Shown: positions 1 to 12,299 of the stretch, one piece after another | Position numbering within the stretch: position 1 is the stretch's first letter | Layout: every line of letters begins with the position of its first letter | From: Apostichopus japonicus | Lineage: Eukaryota > Echinodermata > Holothuroidea > Aspidochirotida > Stichopodidae | Reading direction: 5' to 3' | Assembly: GCF_037975245.1 (NCBI RefSeq) | Contig: NC_092567.1 | Span: forward strand, 26,396,376-26,460,375 | DNA length: 64,000 nt | The notes under the pieces: generated by a model | Seen by the model: only the letters and a program-made list of their open reading frames with translations | The model's database searches: none | Told to the model about the DNA's origin: nothing | Translations under genes and position numbers: made by a program

Positions 1-433
1 TCGAATTTCGTTGATCTTCGTGACTCTTCGGGCCACACCCAGGGGCGTCGGAAGCTATTAGGGATTGGTACGGCAGATCAGAGTGTGGCCATCTATCATT
101 ATTATCGGGGGGACGTTTGGTAGGTCACACTATGCTACGCGCCACCATGGTTGGCGCGTATCGTATTGGAGAAAATTTTGAAAAAAATGCCTCTCAGATT
201 GCAGGAAATGGCACTTCCCGAGCTTGAAAACAAGACCCCTGCCATGCCAGAGTAGTCACATTTAGCCTACTTGCCGTCATATTTATTGAAAATTATCGAA
301 AAATATAGTACCTCCCACATTCATTTTGGTTCTTTACTTTTTGCCATTTTTTTCTTACTCTTAGTCCTACTTTTTTTTTTTTTGCGCCGTGAATATTGGT
401 CCGGCGGCTCCGGCGGCTCCGACGCCCCTGCAC
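1..433 (-). other. Intronic / 3' flank of the NT5E-like exon
   Basis: No coding similarity is recognised on either strand. Because the exon to the right is transcribed leftwards and ends in a donor-like GT, this stretch should be the start of intron 1 of that gene. It holds a T-rich run at about 368-383 and a small GGCTCC repeat at about 402-420. Open frames here are artefacts of that composition. Confidence 0.4.
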
Positions 434-614
434 CCCCGAAACAGTTACCTTCGGTGGTGTCCTTTTCGGAGCATGTTGATCCGTATTTATTAAACTGTTC
501 GAACCGCGCGTGAACATCATTTGTGTGCATTATTCTAAGGCCGAAAGATTCACATGTGAATAACGTCATCGCCAACAGTACGCAGTGAACAAAAATTGTG
601 GTGGCGCTCGTCAT
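434..614 (-). CDS. NT5E: Ecto-5'-nucleotidase-like protein, first coding exon
   Basis: This exon encodes the N-terminus of a 5'-nucleotidase of the CD73/UshA metallophosphoesterase family. Those enzymes hydrolyse extracellular AMP to adenosine and are usually GPI-anchored. Read from the ATG at 614, residues 1-25 are a hydrophobic signal peptide (IFVHCVLLAMTLF core). They are followed by LRIMHTNDVHARFEQ, the first metal-binding motif of the family; Asp33 and His35 match the conserved metal ligands. The text then matches the family up to CFGG, where GG|GTGCAG offers a donor in phase 1, consistent with a next exon starting Val-Ala-Arg as in homologues. The open frame extends upstream of 614 only through a TTG codon, so 614 is the start chosen. 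The rest of the gene lies left of the window. Confidence 0.82.
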
Positions 615-2583
615 GTTGAATTTGATTTCATCCAACTCGTCCGCTGATTGAAATCAAAACTGGCAAAAAATCCAAAATAAATTGAATAAGATAACATCCA
701 GTATACATGACTCATCCTCACCAACCCCCACCTCCTCACCCCCTTTAGAGACTTTTGGAATAGTTCAACCAAACTTTAAAAAATCTTATAAAGCTGTAGC
801 TGGAGTAATAAACATTTTAGATGGAAGCTATTATGGGTGGCATCATTTGTGTTGTTATCGCGCATGCAAGATTGTAACAGCTATTGTTGTACGTAATCTG
901 CACAGAGACAGGGTTTACATGTGAAGACTAAATGGTAATTTGTGAAGTTAACACATAGTTATGCCTTAGGATATAACTAGCAGTTTGCATTCGGGTAAGG
1001 AGGGACTGAAGACTGAAGATAAAATATGCTGTTAGCTAAACCTAGAGTGTATGGACCAACAAAATTATGAAACTTTGACCGTCGGTTAAAACGGGGCTGA
1101 ATCTGTATAATATCATAAGAATCGAACATTTTTTAGGTACATGGCTCCACTCACACGACAAGCCTCACAAAGCCCCTTCCATCCCACCCATTCACCCTTG
1201 TTTCTCATCCATCTTACATTAATTTATGCCATTAAGACATTCTTGATTAGAACATTGTAACACAGCTTAAATGCTCTGCTGGAATCTTCTCTTTGTTGCT
1301 ATAAGTTGTGCTTCCGCAGTTGAAAATACAGTTCTAACAAACAGTACAACTGTATACAAACACATGTCATTGTAGTGCGTGGTGAAGGTCAAAATTAGTC
1401 AGTTGTTCATATTCAATGGAGGGGACTTTGTTACCTGTACGGCTCGAACAGGTATGCCACTCTGACCATGCACCGTTACTGCAAACCTTTTGGAGTTATT
1501 TCAGTCACGAACAAGCCAGTTCTGCGTTTGGTCATTAACGTAGACCAAAGCTTGACTATATTGTGTAATGTTTATGAACATTACCCTAGCTAGCATACAC
1601 CTGCAATGTAAACGAAGAAATGATGAATAAAACCATCACAACCATAAGCTGTCAATCAGGAGTCACGCCTGTTTCGGACGTGAGAGAGAATACACTGGAC
1701 ACTGGACACTGATTTGTGAAATTGCAGAACATGTTACCGTTTACTGTATTTTTACGAACAAACGGTGCTTTGCACCGAAGGCCTAATGGACGATTAATCT
1801 AACGAATACGTGTTAGCCTATAGTGTATCATTGCAAATATAACACACTCCGGCCAATGAAAACCGCTCATTCGATTGCATTCGACTGCTTTATCATCATC
1901 CAAAACAAGTATATGCCATACACGGTAATCATTTATAATGTCATGCCACAATAAGAACGTTACAAGTGTCTATGATGCAAGAGCTGAAGTATAACAGATA
2001 ACGCCGAGTCGTTGCGGATAAATACTGTTAAAATTAGTTGCTTGCAAATTTCTTGCAGGATATTGTTAACTCTAATGCGTTCAAATGTTACCTGTCTTGT
2101 TCAATTCGAGAATAACGAACCGAGGTAGAGAAGTTTGCGTATTGGTTTGAAGATGTAGGCTGAACTGTTCGCCGCCACAATTCTGTGCAAATCTGAGTCT
2201 GGATTTTTTCCTGCGTAGCCAACCTGTGAATTTGAGATTGTTATGAAGAATGTATGTTCAGCTAGCATTCACCAGCCAGCCAGTCATGCAGATCATGGAC
2301 CGGGTTAGTAATCTCAATATTGTAGCGCGCATGCGCACTACAAAAATAGACAAATCCGCGAGCGTGTATAGTTTTCTGGATGAACGCCATCTAACTAAAA
2401 TCGTCCCATTCACGTTCATAGGATGGGATGCTTTAGTAGGAACTGGAATTAGTACCAGAAAGTCAAGGAAGTTAACGAAGTTAAGGAAAGTACTTGCCTT
2501 TTTCTTTTTATGAGGCAGAATGGTTAACGCCAGTCTGATTGAACCATATTATTAAACCTTCAATAATATAAGGATTAAGTTTA

Positions 2584-2584
<1 letters not shown>
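615..2584. other. Upstream flank of the NT5E-like gene, no gene seen
   Basis: About 2 kb of AT-rich DNA upstream of the minus-strand NT5E exon. The part next to the exon should contain its 5' UTR and promoter, but no clear TATA box or CpG-rich core stands out. The short open frames at 682-924 and 2250-2513 have no recognisable domain or splice context and are not called. Confidence 0.4.

Positions 2585-2618
<34 letters not shown>
2585..2618. repeat. (TA)n microsatellite
   Basis: Seventeen uninterrupted TA dinucleotides. The tract directly adjoins the first copy of a 48-bp direct repeat that recurs about 290 bp downstream. Confidence 0.95.
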
Positions 2619-2619
<1 letters not shown>

Positions 2620-2660
2620 CCTTACAATACAAACAAGACGTTAAACGTGCACAAATAGAA
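2613..2660. repeat. 48-bp direct repeat, copy 1
   Basis: Begins TATATAGCCTTACA and ends ACAAATAGAA. It matches 2903-2950 with about two mismatches. The copies are 290 bp apart, so this is a local duplication or the ends of an unrecognised small element. Confidence 0.8.
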
Positions 2661-2902
2661 TCATTAAAACAAAATGCGTCATAGAAGTTTTTACTCAGTT
2701 CATAGGTTCATATAGCCTAGTGAACTAAAAGCCAGCTTTTGTTTTATCTCCAACCATTATTTACCCAAACATATGTAGCATTTCAAAATTTGTAAACCCT
2801 TTTCTCCATCTTGTTGTACTCCGAGCATTGCATGACAATGTGATCACGTGACCATTGTACATTCTCATTCTCACGAAGATATATTTGTCAAACTGTGACA
2901 GC

Positions 2903-2950
2903 TATATAGCCTTACAGTACAAACAAGACGTTATACGTGCACAAATAGAA
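2903..2950. repeat. 48-bp direct repeat, copy 2
   Basis: Second copy of the repeat at 2613-2660, same orientation. Confidence 0.8.
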
Positions 2951-4583
2951 ATTCAAAAAGGAACTGACGGTTCGTGGTGGTATTGTTGATAAAATATGTT
3001 TAAATATCTTTACGGTATAGGTTAATAAGTTAAAACTAAATTACCCATTAACTGATATTTGAATCAACAATAACCGAATTTCACACACATGCCAAAGTTA
3101 GATTAAAAATCCATATAAAATAGCCGTTATCTATAAAATATATCTAAAATCTAAAATCTATCTAAGTAGTAAATAAATATATAGTATATGCACATAGATT
3201 ACTTTAAGAGTGCATGTGATCTTACGTAGGGAAACCGCTCTGCGAATAGTCACTATGATAATATCACTCAATTTTTCCTAATGTCATTTTCGATCCTTTT
3301 TTTTCTTCATAAAATGTACGTTTACTATTTGGTAAATGCTGAGTAAAAATATCAGTAAATACTGGCAAGTTGAAATGACTCGACATAACATGATTGAACT
3401 TTTTCGCGAAACTAAATATTCCAGTTTCCATGCTATGAATACTTGCAAAATGTGATTCGGCTGTGTAAATACGAACTTTGATTGTTGATTTCAACTTTAT
3501 TTCATATGAAAATAACCTGAAAGTTACTCACCTTTGGTAAAATATGTATTTTGTTCTAAGATCATATCGGTATATCTATCAAATTGAAAAAATTGGATGA
3601 ATGAACTTGTTCTCGTGCGCACAATTTGGCCATTTCAACAAAAGAACGGTGATAGCCATTGTGATGTCATAGCATACATTTGCGTGTGCGGTCTGTCATG
3701 TGATTGTCATATGACAGTTATGCTACTCTGCGATTGGTGTATTCGGCTAAATCCTACCGTTCAAAAAGAGAGTTTCCAAGTGCTTTAGTGCAAAAAATAG
3801 TACCAAAATTACTGAATGAATAAAAAATGTGTGCACATTTTTTGTGGAGAGTAATTTTGAGTTGCCTCTCTGACTGGACTATGGAACTGCAAGAAAAACG
3901 ACTTTGCCCCACGTTCTATAGCGGCTATTACCGTCTGTGACAAACTATAGGTGTGCATAACGTTAATAATCGAATATATGTCGTCATATGTTGGTACGTA
4001 CAAACTGCAGTCAAGCTATACTTCAAATATATACAACGGTATAGGTACACTGTGCACAGTGATTTGCTTTGAGACGACAAGGCGCTGACAATGCGTGATC
4101 TGCTTCAATTTGTGACATGACACGTGGTGCGTTGTACATGGCAGAGATCAATCAATTTCCTCTTTATAATTTCCTAACGAACATCGTTTAGTAGGAACAC
4201 GTAGTGTACAAGTGGATGTTAGTAAAAGCCCTTAGTGGCTTGACAAATAGATCAATCCTAGAACGAAAAAAAAGTAAACGTGCAGGGCCAGTAATAATAC
4301 TCATACTAATAACCCCACCACCTCCTCCTCACCCACGAGTAAAAGGAAACGTGTAAAAAAGTAATTGGTTTATACATATGTATGTTCAGGCGTAGCCAAT
4401 AAATAACTTGCACTACACTACTACTACTACTACGTGGAACATAGGCCCAGGCTCCATCTTGGGTGACTTTGTTTAACAATATTATATGTGATTTTAATTT
4501 GACTCTTTTGTTAATATATATGTGATTTAAATTTGACTATTTTTTTAATATATATATATTGACAGATATACTGTGTGTTAATG
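2951..4583. other. Unrecognised AT-rich intergenic DNA
   Basis: No recognisable protein, RNA gene or transposon. Open frames at 3264-3494, 3597-3788 and 3809-4003 are low-complexity or AT-driven and lack family motifs. A short CTA repeat lies near 4418-4432. Confidence 0.35.
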
Positions 4584-4760
4584 GGTAGGGGGTGGCGAGA
4601 AGTGAAGGTGGCGAGGGCGGATGGGTGGGAGGGAGGGAGGGATGAGGGAGCTGAGGAGGGCGAGGAGAGGAGAGGATGAAGGAGGCAAAGAAAAAGGTAA
4701 GAGGAGGTCAGGAGTGGGAAGGCGAGGAGAATACAAGGGACTCAGCTGGAGGCGGGGAGC
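4584..4760 (+). repeat. Purine-rich, G-quadruplex-capable tract
   Basis: The plus strand is almost pure purine. At 4623-4641 four G3 runs are separated by single bases (GGGTGGGAGGGAGGGAGGG), which fits the canonical short-loop G-quadruplex pattern. The open frames across it are composition artefacts. Confidence 0.6.
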
Positions 4761-5229
4761 GGGGTACGGGAGTGCGATGTTTTGTTAGAGAATCAAGACT
4801 CGGTGATGGAACAAGTCTTTCTTCGAAATCACGTGAAATATTTATGGTGCAGCTATGGTCCCTGTGGCATACTTTAATTACACAATTAAATGTATAATCC
4901 AAGAATAGGAAACGCTACGTGACATGACTTGACGGTGTCTTTGATTTGAACAAACCTCATTCCAACCAGACAAGTCAGTACGCAATTTATGGATTAATTG
5001 ATATTAAAAAGATTTCCAATTTTGGGTATATAGGACAGTACTTTCTTTATTGGCAATAGCGATTTATCACCCAGCAGCTTCGTCGCTGCCCAACAACACT
5101 CTCCACCTGCCCTTGCATTGGCGACAATTTGCTTTACATGTTTCTGTAGGTGTTTAAAATACTTCGGTAACTATATAAAGTAAAGAAATGGTTGGTTATT
5201 ATTCTGTGATTATAATTGTGATTATTAGG

Positions 5230-6662
5230 CATTATCACTAAACAGTGTTTGGGCAACATGGATAGTGATCAAAATCATTAATTGCAGAAAACCCCGCAAC
5301 TCTTGAATCTTAGAGATTATGACCCTAATAATCATTATACAATAACAATTATTGATATAACTGCAGGATCAAAAGTTCCTCAACAAATTAACTTCCTCCT
5401 GCACCAGGCTCGGTCCCAACAACTCACTCTCTGTTAATTTCCCTTATGCAAACTATCTCCAACACCCTTCTTAAACCTCCACAAAACCTCCAACACAAAT
5501 TCTATCTTCCTCTCTACACGAGGTATCAGGAACATACTATGCTTTCCTATTTGATCACTTTGTTTCTAACCGCGAGCTATCCATGAGTTATAATTATTTA
5601 ACTTAATTTATCAAATTTCCCACAATCCCCTGCACTGTTGCTTTGATTAATGACCAGCTCATAACCATGCAGGAAATGTGGTCACCATACTACATGCTGC
5701 AGTGTCCTTCCTTGTAGAACCTCCCTTTCTTGTTACACCTAGCTGTAAACTTAGCCAGTGCACATTAAGTACATCCTAGCGATACTACCTAGCCAGTATT
5801 CACGTTGAAACAGTACACCCTAGCCATTAACCTGGTCAGTATACATGTTCACACCCTAGCGATAAACTAAAGCCATGTACCAGAGATTAGTATATAAGAC
5901 AGTTAAGTAATCAGTTAAGGGAAAACACAATAATATTATAATCCATGCATGAAATACGGTAAAGCAACCTTTTAATATAATGTAAAACTGTAAACAGGCA
6001 ACTGCTGGTTACGCTTAGTTTAATTTTTATTTATTAAGTTGATAACAAATCACATTGATACTGAACTTGCGGAATAAAATAGCATTTACCTCGCCAAGAA
6101 GTCGTAATGGTAGGTTATTGGTTGCGCCTATATATATGAGTTTAAGAGGCAAAGTGAATTAAACGCTGGCAATATTTCCAAGTACAATAAAATAAAATAA
6201 AAAGCATACATCATGTATCTTGCTATGGTTATTCTTTATCGCCACAGTCAATTGTCAAATATTTACTTAGTATAATGACGCATAAATGAATACAATCGAA
6301 ATAATATTTTAGTATGTCAAAGCCTCAAATTTCCAAACCATGAATTATACAAACATGGATGATGGATTGATAGCTGATGATCAGTGACGTGCATAAAGGG
6401 AGAGAGGGTAGCCTGGAGGTATCAAACATTGCCCCTACATCTACCGTCAGTCAGGTAATAGTCACATTCAGGAAAAACTAGACTAATCCCCTCCCCCCAC
6501 CAAGGACACCTAAGGGGGTAGAAATTCCGATTGCTAAAAAAATGTATCTTTCTCATCAAACATGTTTAATAAAAAAAACTCTCGAATACTAGGTCTTCTA
6601 TAATGATTGCAGTCATTTATTTTTTGTCAATCTGTTCTTCGTTAGCGAGTTTGGATAACAGT
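5230..6662 (-). repeat. Downstream flank of LRAT unit A (inverted relative to B-E)
   Basis: Reverse-complement similarity to the DNA downstream of LRAT copies B-E is visible in order. It includes the segment containing CTACCATTACGAC near 6105-6120, minisatellite units at about 5747-5868, the CCTGCACCAGGCTCGG block near 5397-5415 (found at about 43235-43260 and 52545-52570), and one arm of the 112-bp foldback element at 5280-5300. The unit was therefore copied in inverted orientation and has since diverged more than B-E. Confidence 0.75.
5747..5868 (-). repeat. 43-bp minisatellite, unit A (inverted)
   Basis: About three degenerate copies of CCTAGCGATAAAC...CCAGTA...GTTCACA, the reverse complement of the TTTATCGCTAGGGTGTAC repeat found downstream of every plus-strand LRAT copy. 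Confidence 0.7.
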
Positions 6663-7049
6663 CTAAGCATCACGTGGGACTACACCAGTTTTACACCAAA
6701 AAGCAAAATGTTTGCAGTTATACCGGATTAGCAGGTAGTGTTCCTGACCTCTAACATTGCGATTCCTTGCGCGAGTAATGACCTCATTGGGTTCAGAGGC
6801 ATTGTCATGGTGTACCTTGAACAGGGGCTTCTTGAAAGGTATAGTATGTTCGATAACACCGTCTTGATAAGTAAATCTTATAACCGTCATTCTGTTGCTC
6901 GTGTTGTCGACTTCCGTGACTATCATGTGACATCGTGGATGAAAAATCCATCGATATAGAACCACGTGATCACCAGGAGCCAATTCTCGAATATGCTCTA
7001 CCCTTGTGTCCTGATGCCGGGCAACCCTTCTTGCTATGCGGTGGAACAT
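6663..7049 (-). CDS. LRAT-domain (H-rev107/PLAAT-type) protein, copy A
   Basis: A 128-residue protein covering just one LRAT fold, a permuted NlpC/P60-like thiol acyltransferase or phospholipase. The pattern is APGDHVVLYRW at 24-34, CHMIV with His41, a second conserved His68 in VIEHTIP, and NCKHFAFWCKTG with nucleophile candidate Cys112. This is the His-His-Cys triad arrangement of LRAT/HRASLS proteins. There is no signal peptide and no C-terminal membrane helix of the kind vertebrate PLAAT proteins carry, so a cytosolic protein is likely. The frame is open upstream to 7088, but MFHRIARR at 7049 aligns with the start of the other copies and follows a splice acceptor at about 7075. This is the most divergent of the five copies and the only one on the minus strand. 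Substrate unknown. Confidence 0.88.
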   Translation of the reverse strand: MFHRIARRVARHQDTRVEHIRELAPGDHVVLYRWIFHPRCHMIVTEVDNTSNRMTVIRFTYQDGVIEHTIPFKKPLFKVHHDNASEPNEVITRARNRNVRGQEHYLLIRYNCKHFAFWCKTGVVPRDA

Positions 7050-7555
7050 GATTGAAACGGTAGAAATGTTCCTTTCTTTAAAAAACAAACGAAATGAAAT
7101 GAGGATAACTGAAGCCAGTTCTTTTTTCTTTCTTTTTTTTGTCTTTGCTTTTTGTATTAATGATTCTCACAATGAGACAAACCATTTAACAAGATTTAAT
7201 TGACTGAAACAAGTGGATTCCGTTGAATTATACAGTTTTAAAAGACTGGTGAAATTACGTCGATATGTAAGTTATACCAGAATTGTTCAAAATCGAGATC
7301 TTCATATGAGTATTTTTCATTTTTATTAGTCTTTATAACAGTGCTTCTCTTCTGATAAATAGTAGAATAACAGAATAGTAGAATAATAGTAGAATAGATC
7401 TGTCAATGCATCTCAGAACTTTAGCTTTCAAGGATGATTGATTGAAATTGTGATTTCCTGAGATTTCCTGTTCGATATCATTGATATTTCATATAGGATA
7501 TAGTACTGACAATTAAAGGTATGCTTAAATCTAGAACAACATGCAGCATTCTTAC

Positions 7556-7690
7556 CTGCTGGTAACTGTTGATCAACGATGGAATAGTGTTGATAAAAAA
7601 AATAATGTCATTCAAACACCGTGTTTGGTCCTGTTAGTTCGTTCTCCAAACTGTGTATTGAAACAGTACTGTTCACGCTACCACATCATA
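7556..7690 (-). promoter_or_regulatory. LRAT-A non-coding exon 1 and promoter core
   Basis: Read on the minus strand, this carries the block common to all copies: GAACAGTACTGTT (palindrome at 7662-7673), CAATACACAG, GTTGATCAAC, then the donor CAG|GTAAGAATG ending the exon at 7556. A further ~320 bp upstream, to about 8010, matches the upstream flank of copy B. Confidence 0.65.
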
Positions 7691-8010
7691 TTTTATTAAA
7701 AAGTAACTATATATGCAATAAGTTTACGGTATCAACAATATCAGATCAAAGGTTGATGTATGGTAGCCTGAAAGATTAGTCGTTTATCATGATAAGACTT
7801 TTTTATGTTACCGTGGTCAAAACAATCCTGTCCTTCCCCGGGTGTGTGATAATCCTATAGTGTGTCATATTCATTGAGAAAAATGTCATTTGTGGCAATA
7901 GAATAGTACCCGTACCCTTTTTTCATTTAGTATACTGAAAGGTACCCGTTAGAAAGTGCCCTTTTGTCGAGAAGAAAATCAATACTGGAGTTTGTGGTTT
8001 AAATTGCACA

Positions 8011-8689
8011 TATTATCTATTTTTTCTGATATATTGTTTAACATTTTGACTCACTGCAAATATATATACATAGCCTATGGTACATCATACAACTTTTAAT
8101 TGTTTAAGAAATTTTAGAAATGTAGCAATCACCCCTAAATTGAGAATCACACGTTGTTAGAATTCTTTTGTTTATAGGGTATCCCTTTTTTATAAAGGGT
8201 GTTTTTTTTTAAATAATAATAAATTACCTTTTTCATATATATATATTTTTTCTCCATTCATCTTTCAAATCTTTCAAATGAACAATAGATTTCAAACTTT
8301 AATTCGAATTTTCTTAAAGTTATAGAAACGATTACATTTACGTCATAACAAAAAGACAGTATTTATTCTCAGAAACAATACAAAGAAACAAACAGGATTA
8401 ATGGAAAAGAAATTTGCATATATCCCGAAATAAAAAAATAAATAAATAAAGATATATATTTTTTGGAGAAAGTAACTCATACATTCAATCATTCAACATG
8501 TCTTTTAAGTGTGTACTCAGCATCCATTATTTGCTTTGTTCAGTATGTAATATTCTACATGTAGATAATATTTGAGCTTGTAGTAGATTGCAATATCATC
8601 TGGCAGCTTATCATTAAATTTATTGGATGTTTATCTTCGTCGATATGGCTAAACTTAACGTGATCATATAGTTTATATCAAAGTTAGTC
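8011..8689. other. AT-rich spacer between LRAT-A and LINE remnant
   Basis: Homopolymer and simple AT tracts (e.g. 8195-8250, 8430-8460). It may include the eroded 3' end of the LINE to its right, but no tail could be fixed. Confidence 0.35.
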
Positions 8690-10090
8690 TTCAGGCGTAG
8701 GATATAAGACTCTTACCAGAAGGTTTTAGCAAAATGACATTCCAAAAACAAAAGCTTTAGTGTTTCATTTTCTTTCTGGAAAAAATGTACATATAGCGAG
8801 ATATTCTTAACAATGATCTGATAATAATAAAAAAAAAACATGTTGGTACTTAGTATTCTATGCATTAAACGACACTGAAAGTAATGTGTGTTCGTATCTC
8901 GTACAGCCAGATAAGGTAACGCAACAATTCTTTCCCAATCATACACCTTGCTATCGATTTCATGCCATTTCTGGATTGCTGTTGGTTGTTGTGATCTTCT
9001 CTCTATTAGATACTTTTAACATACTTTGTCACTTTGGGTGACGTAATAGCATTTACAAGGCGTTGCTCATTGCCATTTGGGTTGCGAGCGTGATTTACAA
9101 TTTCTGGGATTGGAATCGCCGACAAAATATCGAAGTAAAAAGTAAAGGGAAATGATCCAGAACAAAATTAGTACAAAAACCATCATAACCGATGGCATTT
9201 CCAGTTTTGCCGAAAAAGTCACGCACTCGGAAGGCACCTTTGCGTTTGAGAACAGCTGGGAAAAGGAGCATATCATCAATTTTGGAGAAGGAATTATTCA
9301 ATACAAACTGGTAACCGTATGTATTTGGGGGTCTGTAGTTAAAATCCGACCACGGGTAACGCACACATCACGAATACAATTATTTGAGATAATAATGTCA
9401 TTTTTATCAAAGTTGCATTTAAATAAAAAATCCTTTTCCATACCTCTTTATTCCTTCGTCAAATAAAACTTTCAATAAACCTTAATTTTCATCAAGATAC
9501 AGTTTAACCCACTTACACTTTAAACTTGTTGCAAAAGACCTTACGTCAATCATACAGAGAAATCCTTTGCATTTATCTTTAACCAAAACGTTTCTCTTCA
9601 CTTTGTCGGTTTTTCTAACACCAAATGGAACCAAAAAGAAGACTACTTTAAAGAATTGTGTACTCGGATTTGTTAAAACGGTAAATATATAGACAAGTTG
9701 TGAAATAAGGAATGTTTTAATGAGAACAATTTTCCCGATGGGCGTAAGATCGCTGGAAGACCAGAGATTAATAACAATTTATCTAATACGAGACAGTTTG
9801 GGAACATAGTTCAACTTATAGAAGTCTTCTTGGTGATGAGCAAAAACAACCTAAATAATTGACAGGTTCGTCTCTAATAACAACCTTTAAATTGCAAAAA
9901 TATTGTGGTGTGGTTGAGAACAAAGGTCCAAGGGGGAAAGGCAAGATTTTCCCCAAGTTTACTTTTAAACCGGAAACTTTACTAAACTCCTCAAGTATTT
10001 TCAATGTTTCGGAAATATGCTTTATCAGTTGGAAGTCTGACCTCAATATATGACCGTTACTAGCAAATTTTCGAGCACAGCTACTTGACC
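8690..10090 (-). mobile_element. Degenerate L1/Tx1-type LINE, 3' half of ORF2
   Basis: Three minus-strand segments together follow the order of a non-LTR reverse transcriptase after the catalytic box. About 10090-9816 includes ILEEFSKVSGLKVN (the SGLKxN thumb motif). 9364-9095 includes LLFPAVLKRKGAFRVRDFF. 9000-8713 includes FQCRLMHRILSTN and the ECHFAKTFW end typical of the C-terminal zinc-finger region. The frame is broken by stops and shifts between segments. It is an old 5'-truncated or interrupted copy. The clade is inferred from the motif style only. Confidence 0.75.
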
Positions 10091-10149
10091 CGGAAGTAAT
10101 TGTTTCGCGCAAATCCGGTTCTACGGACTTCGGTTCGCTACTTCCATGT

Positions 10150-10323
10150 ATGGATGTAATCGGTAAAATTCGCAAACATCCCAATGTCATTCGGGTTTAC
10201 GAGTATCGTAGCTCGATAAAGGATACTTTAGAGACTCAAATACGATCATTTCCGGAAAGAAACGAAGATTTTACCAATAGAACAGTGCATTTTCTTATCG
10301 ACGACCAACGCAAAAACATAAAG
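10150..10323 (+). CDS. Orphan exon-like ORF, unknown protein
   Basis: An ATG-initiated 58-codon frame, MDVIGKIRKHPNVI..., runs straight into a near-perfect splice donor, AAAG|GTAAGT, at 10323. A pyrimidine-rich acceptor, TATTTTTCAG, follows at about 10440. The stretch before the ATG is locally rich in CpG compared with its surroundings, as at a promoter. A short out-of-frame ATG at 10146 overlaps the start. No family recognised, and no further exons could be chained. It may be a first exon of a real gene or a relic inside transposon debris. Confidence 0.35.
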
Positions 10324-12295
10324 GTAAGTCAAATCGAGTCGACGTCTATCGTTATGTGACTTTCGCGTCTTAGACAACTTTTAACCGTAAAAATAGCATT
10401 TTTGTAATATATAAGCTTGAATCTTACTCATATTTTTCAGAAAAGTTGTAACTCCCCCGAAAAATGTGATTTTTTGGTCAACGAAAATGGTGCTCCTATG
10501 TGGTTTTGGTTGCCCCTAATACATGTGTCCTAACGTACATAATACACATATACACGAAAGCACCGTATCCTATAACGTGCAGCCTAGCGCTATATGTCGA
10601 CTATGATGTAGCTAGTGCTAGATTTGCAACGTCTCGTATTTTTCGTAATCTTTCTATTCGGCATAGATTCCCTTCATTTTTTGCGTTAATATGGAAAAAT
10701 CAGGGAGTTGATAAGTCACGGTACTACTTATGGCTACTAAATAGTTAAAATTTAAAAATTCGAGTGCATAGCGGACAGTAATATTACTGTACTAGTACAA
10801 GCCTAGGCTAGCCTATAGGCCTAGTACTTTTGTATTTACTAAAGTAATATACTACGACAAGTTTTTACTACAGGTAGGCCCTAGCCTAGTTTTAGTAATA
10901 CTAGAATACCTGCATAGTTTAGTCCAATTTTAATAACGGACTAAGGCTTATAACCTTTAGTTCTTAGCCTACGCCTTCTTGTCCTTGTGTAATAATTCTA
11001 AGGGGCCTGTTCTTGAAAAGATTTTGACTGCATAAGATACAATTTAGTATTATTATTATTATACAAAAATTATTAGTAGTACTAGTAGACTGCCTTTGTA
11101 CTATGTATAAGTTAAGATCATGGCTTATTATGAGTTTTATTAAAGCTGGACTGGGTGAAAATTTCCTCCATCCTGGGATCGGGATCCATTTCAATATCAC
11201 TTTGTTACAAGTGTTCAAGACCGTTATTAGATCCATGACTTAAGTCTAGGCCCAATTCCCTATGCTTAATATGTAGTTACAGTAGGTAGAGCAAGATACG
11301 TAACACAGAAATAAAACTAGCTTGCTTTATACTGCTTACACTTTATACTTATTGCTATTACAGTTAGACCTACTGTTGGTACTTGAGAACAATTGCACCT
11401 CATAGAGCCATGTAGTTGTACATAGCTACTTATAATTCCAGGTGACTTAAACAATATCAGGGATCATTTTGTGACAACATGTTTTGCTGTTAACGAGAGT
11501 TTACGATCTTTTTATTGTTAAGTTGTTTTCTATGATAGGTACAGTAGTAGAAGTACTTAGTCATTCATGTACAGTCTTCCCTATGTGTGTGTGTGTGTCA
11601 CACACAGATTTCTCTAAGGTGCTTTCCCATGTATATATGACCAAAAAAAAGTTATTCCCAAAAAGAAGAAAAGTTTCATTCACTATTTAATTTGTTTTGT
11701 TATGTATAATGACTAACATTGCAAAATGCAGTTCCACTGGTATTAAGTATTAGCCCAGAGAACTTCCAGAGTTTATTACATCCTCATGTTTATTATCCTC
11801 ATATCTGAAGTCTTCATGTAAGAGTTTATTTATAGAAATCTGTTAATAAATGTAGTCTCACATTCTATTTAATACTATATATCTTTAAGTTCCTAGCTCT
11901 GTTATATGTACCCGTAGTAAGAAGGAATGCAGCCTGTGGATCAGTTAAGTGCCTGTTGTTACAACTCTGCTCCAAACTATTGTTTGCTAATCAGGTTGTA
12001 TTATTAGTTTGCTACCTTTAAGCAATTTTGTTTTCTATATATATGTAATTTACATTTTTCCTCAGTTTCTGTTATACTCTTATAGAAAGAACAAGTTGTG
12101 TGCAGCAACAGGCTGTAATATACTCAGCAGTCTCATGCTTATTCTCTAGCTAACTCGAACAGGTTATTGGCCCAGACACATACACTGGAAGTTAACTGTG
12201 TAGAATAGATTGTTGTTTGGAATTTATGTGCTGATTTTGGAACCATTTCTTGGGAAATGTCGGTACTTAAATTGGTTAATTTAGTCGTGAAAACT
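10324..12295. other. Unrecognised intergenic DNA
   Basis: AT-rich sequence with TAGGCCTA-type motifs around 10795-10830 and a TTA-rich patch near 11050. The GTGTGTGTGTGT-CACACACA block at about 11587-11607 is a self-complementary simple repeat. Open frames (10500-10748, 10964-11236, 11484-11690) show no domain. Confidence 0.35.
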
Positions 12296-12299
12296 GACC

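Noticed and set aside
321-433. Read-through of the NT5E exon into GASEPPEPPDQYSRRKKKK
   Set aside because: Low-complexity intron beyond a phase-consistent donor; homologues continue with VAR after CFGG.
11577-11612. GTGTGT-CACACA perfect dyad
   Set aside because: A simple-sequence palindrome without other context.
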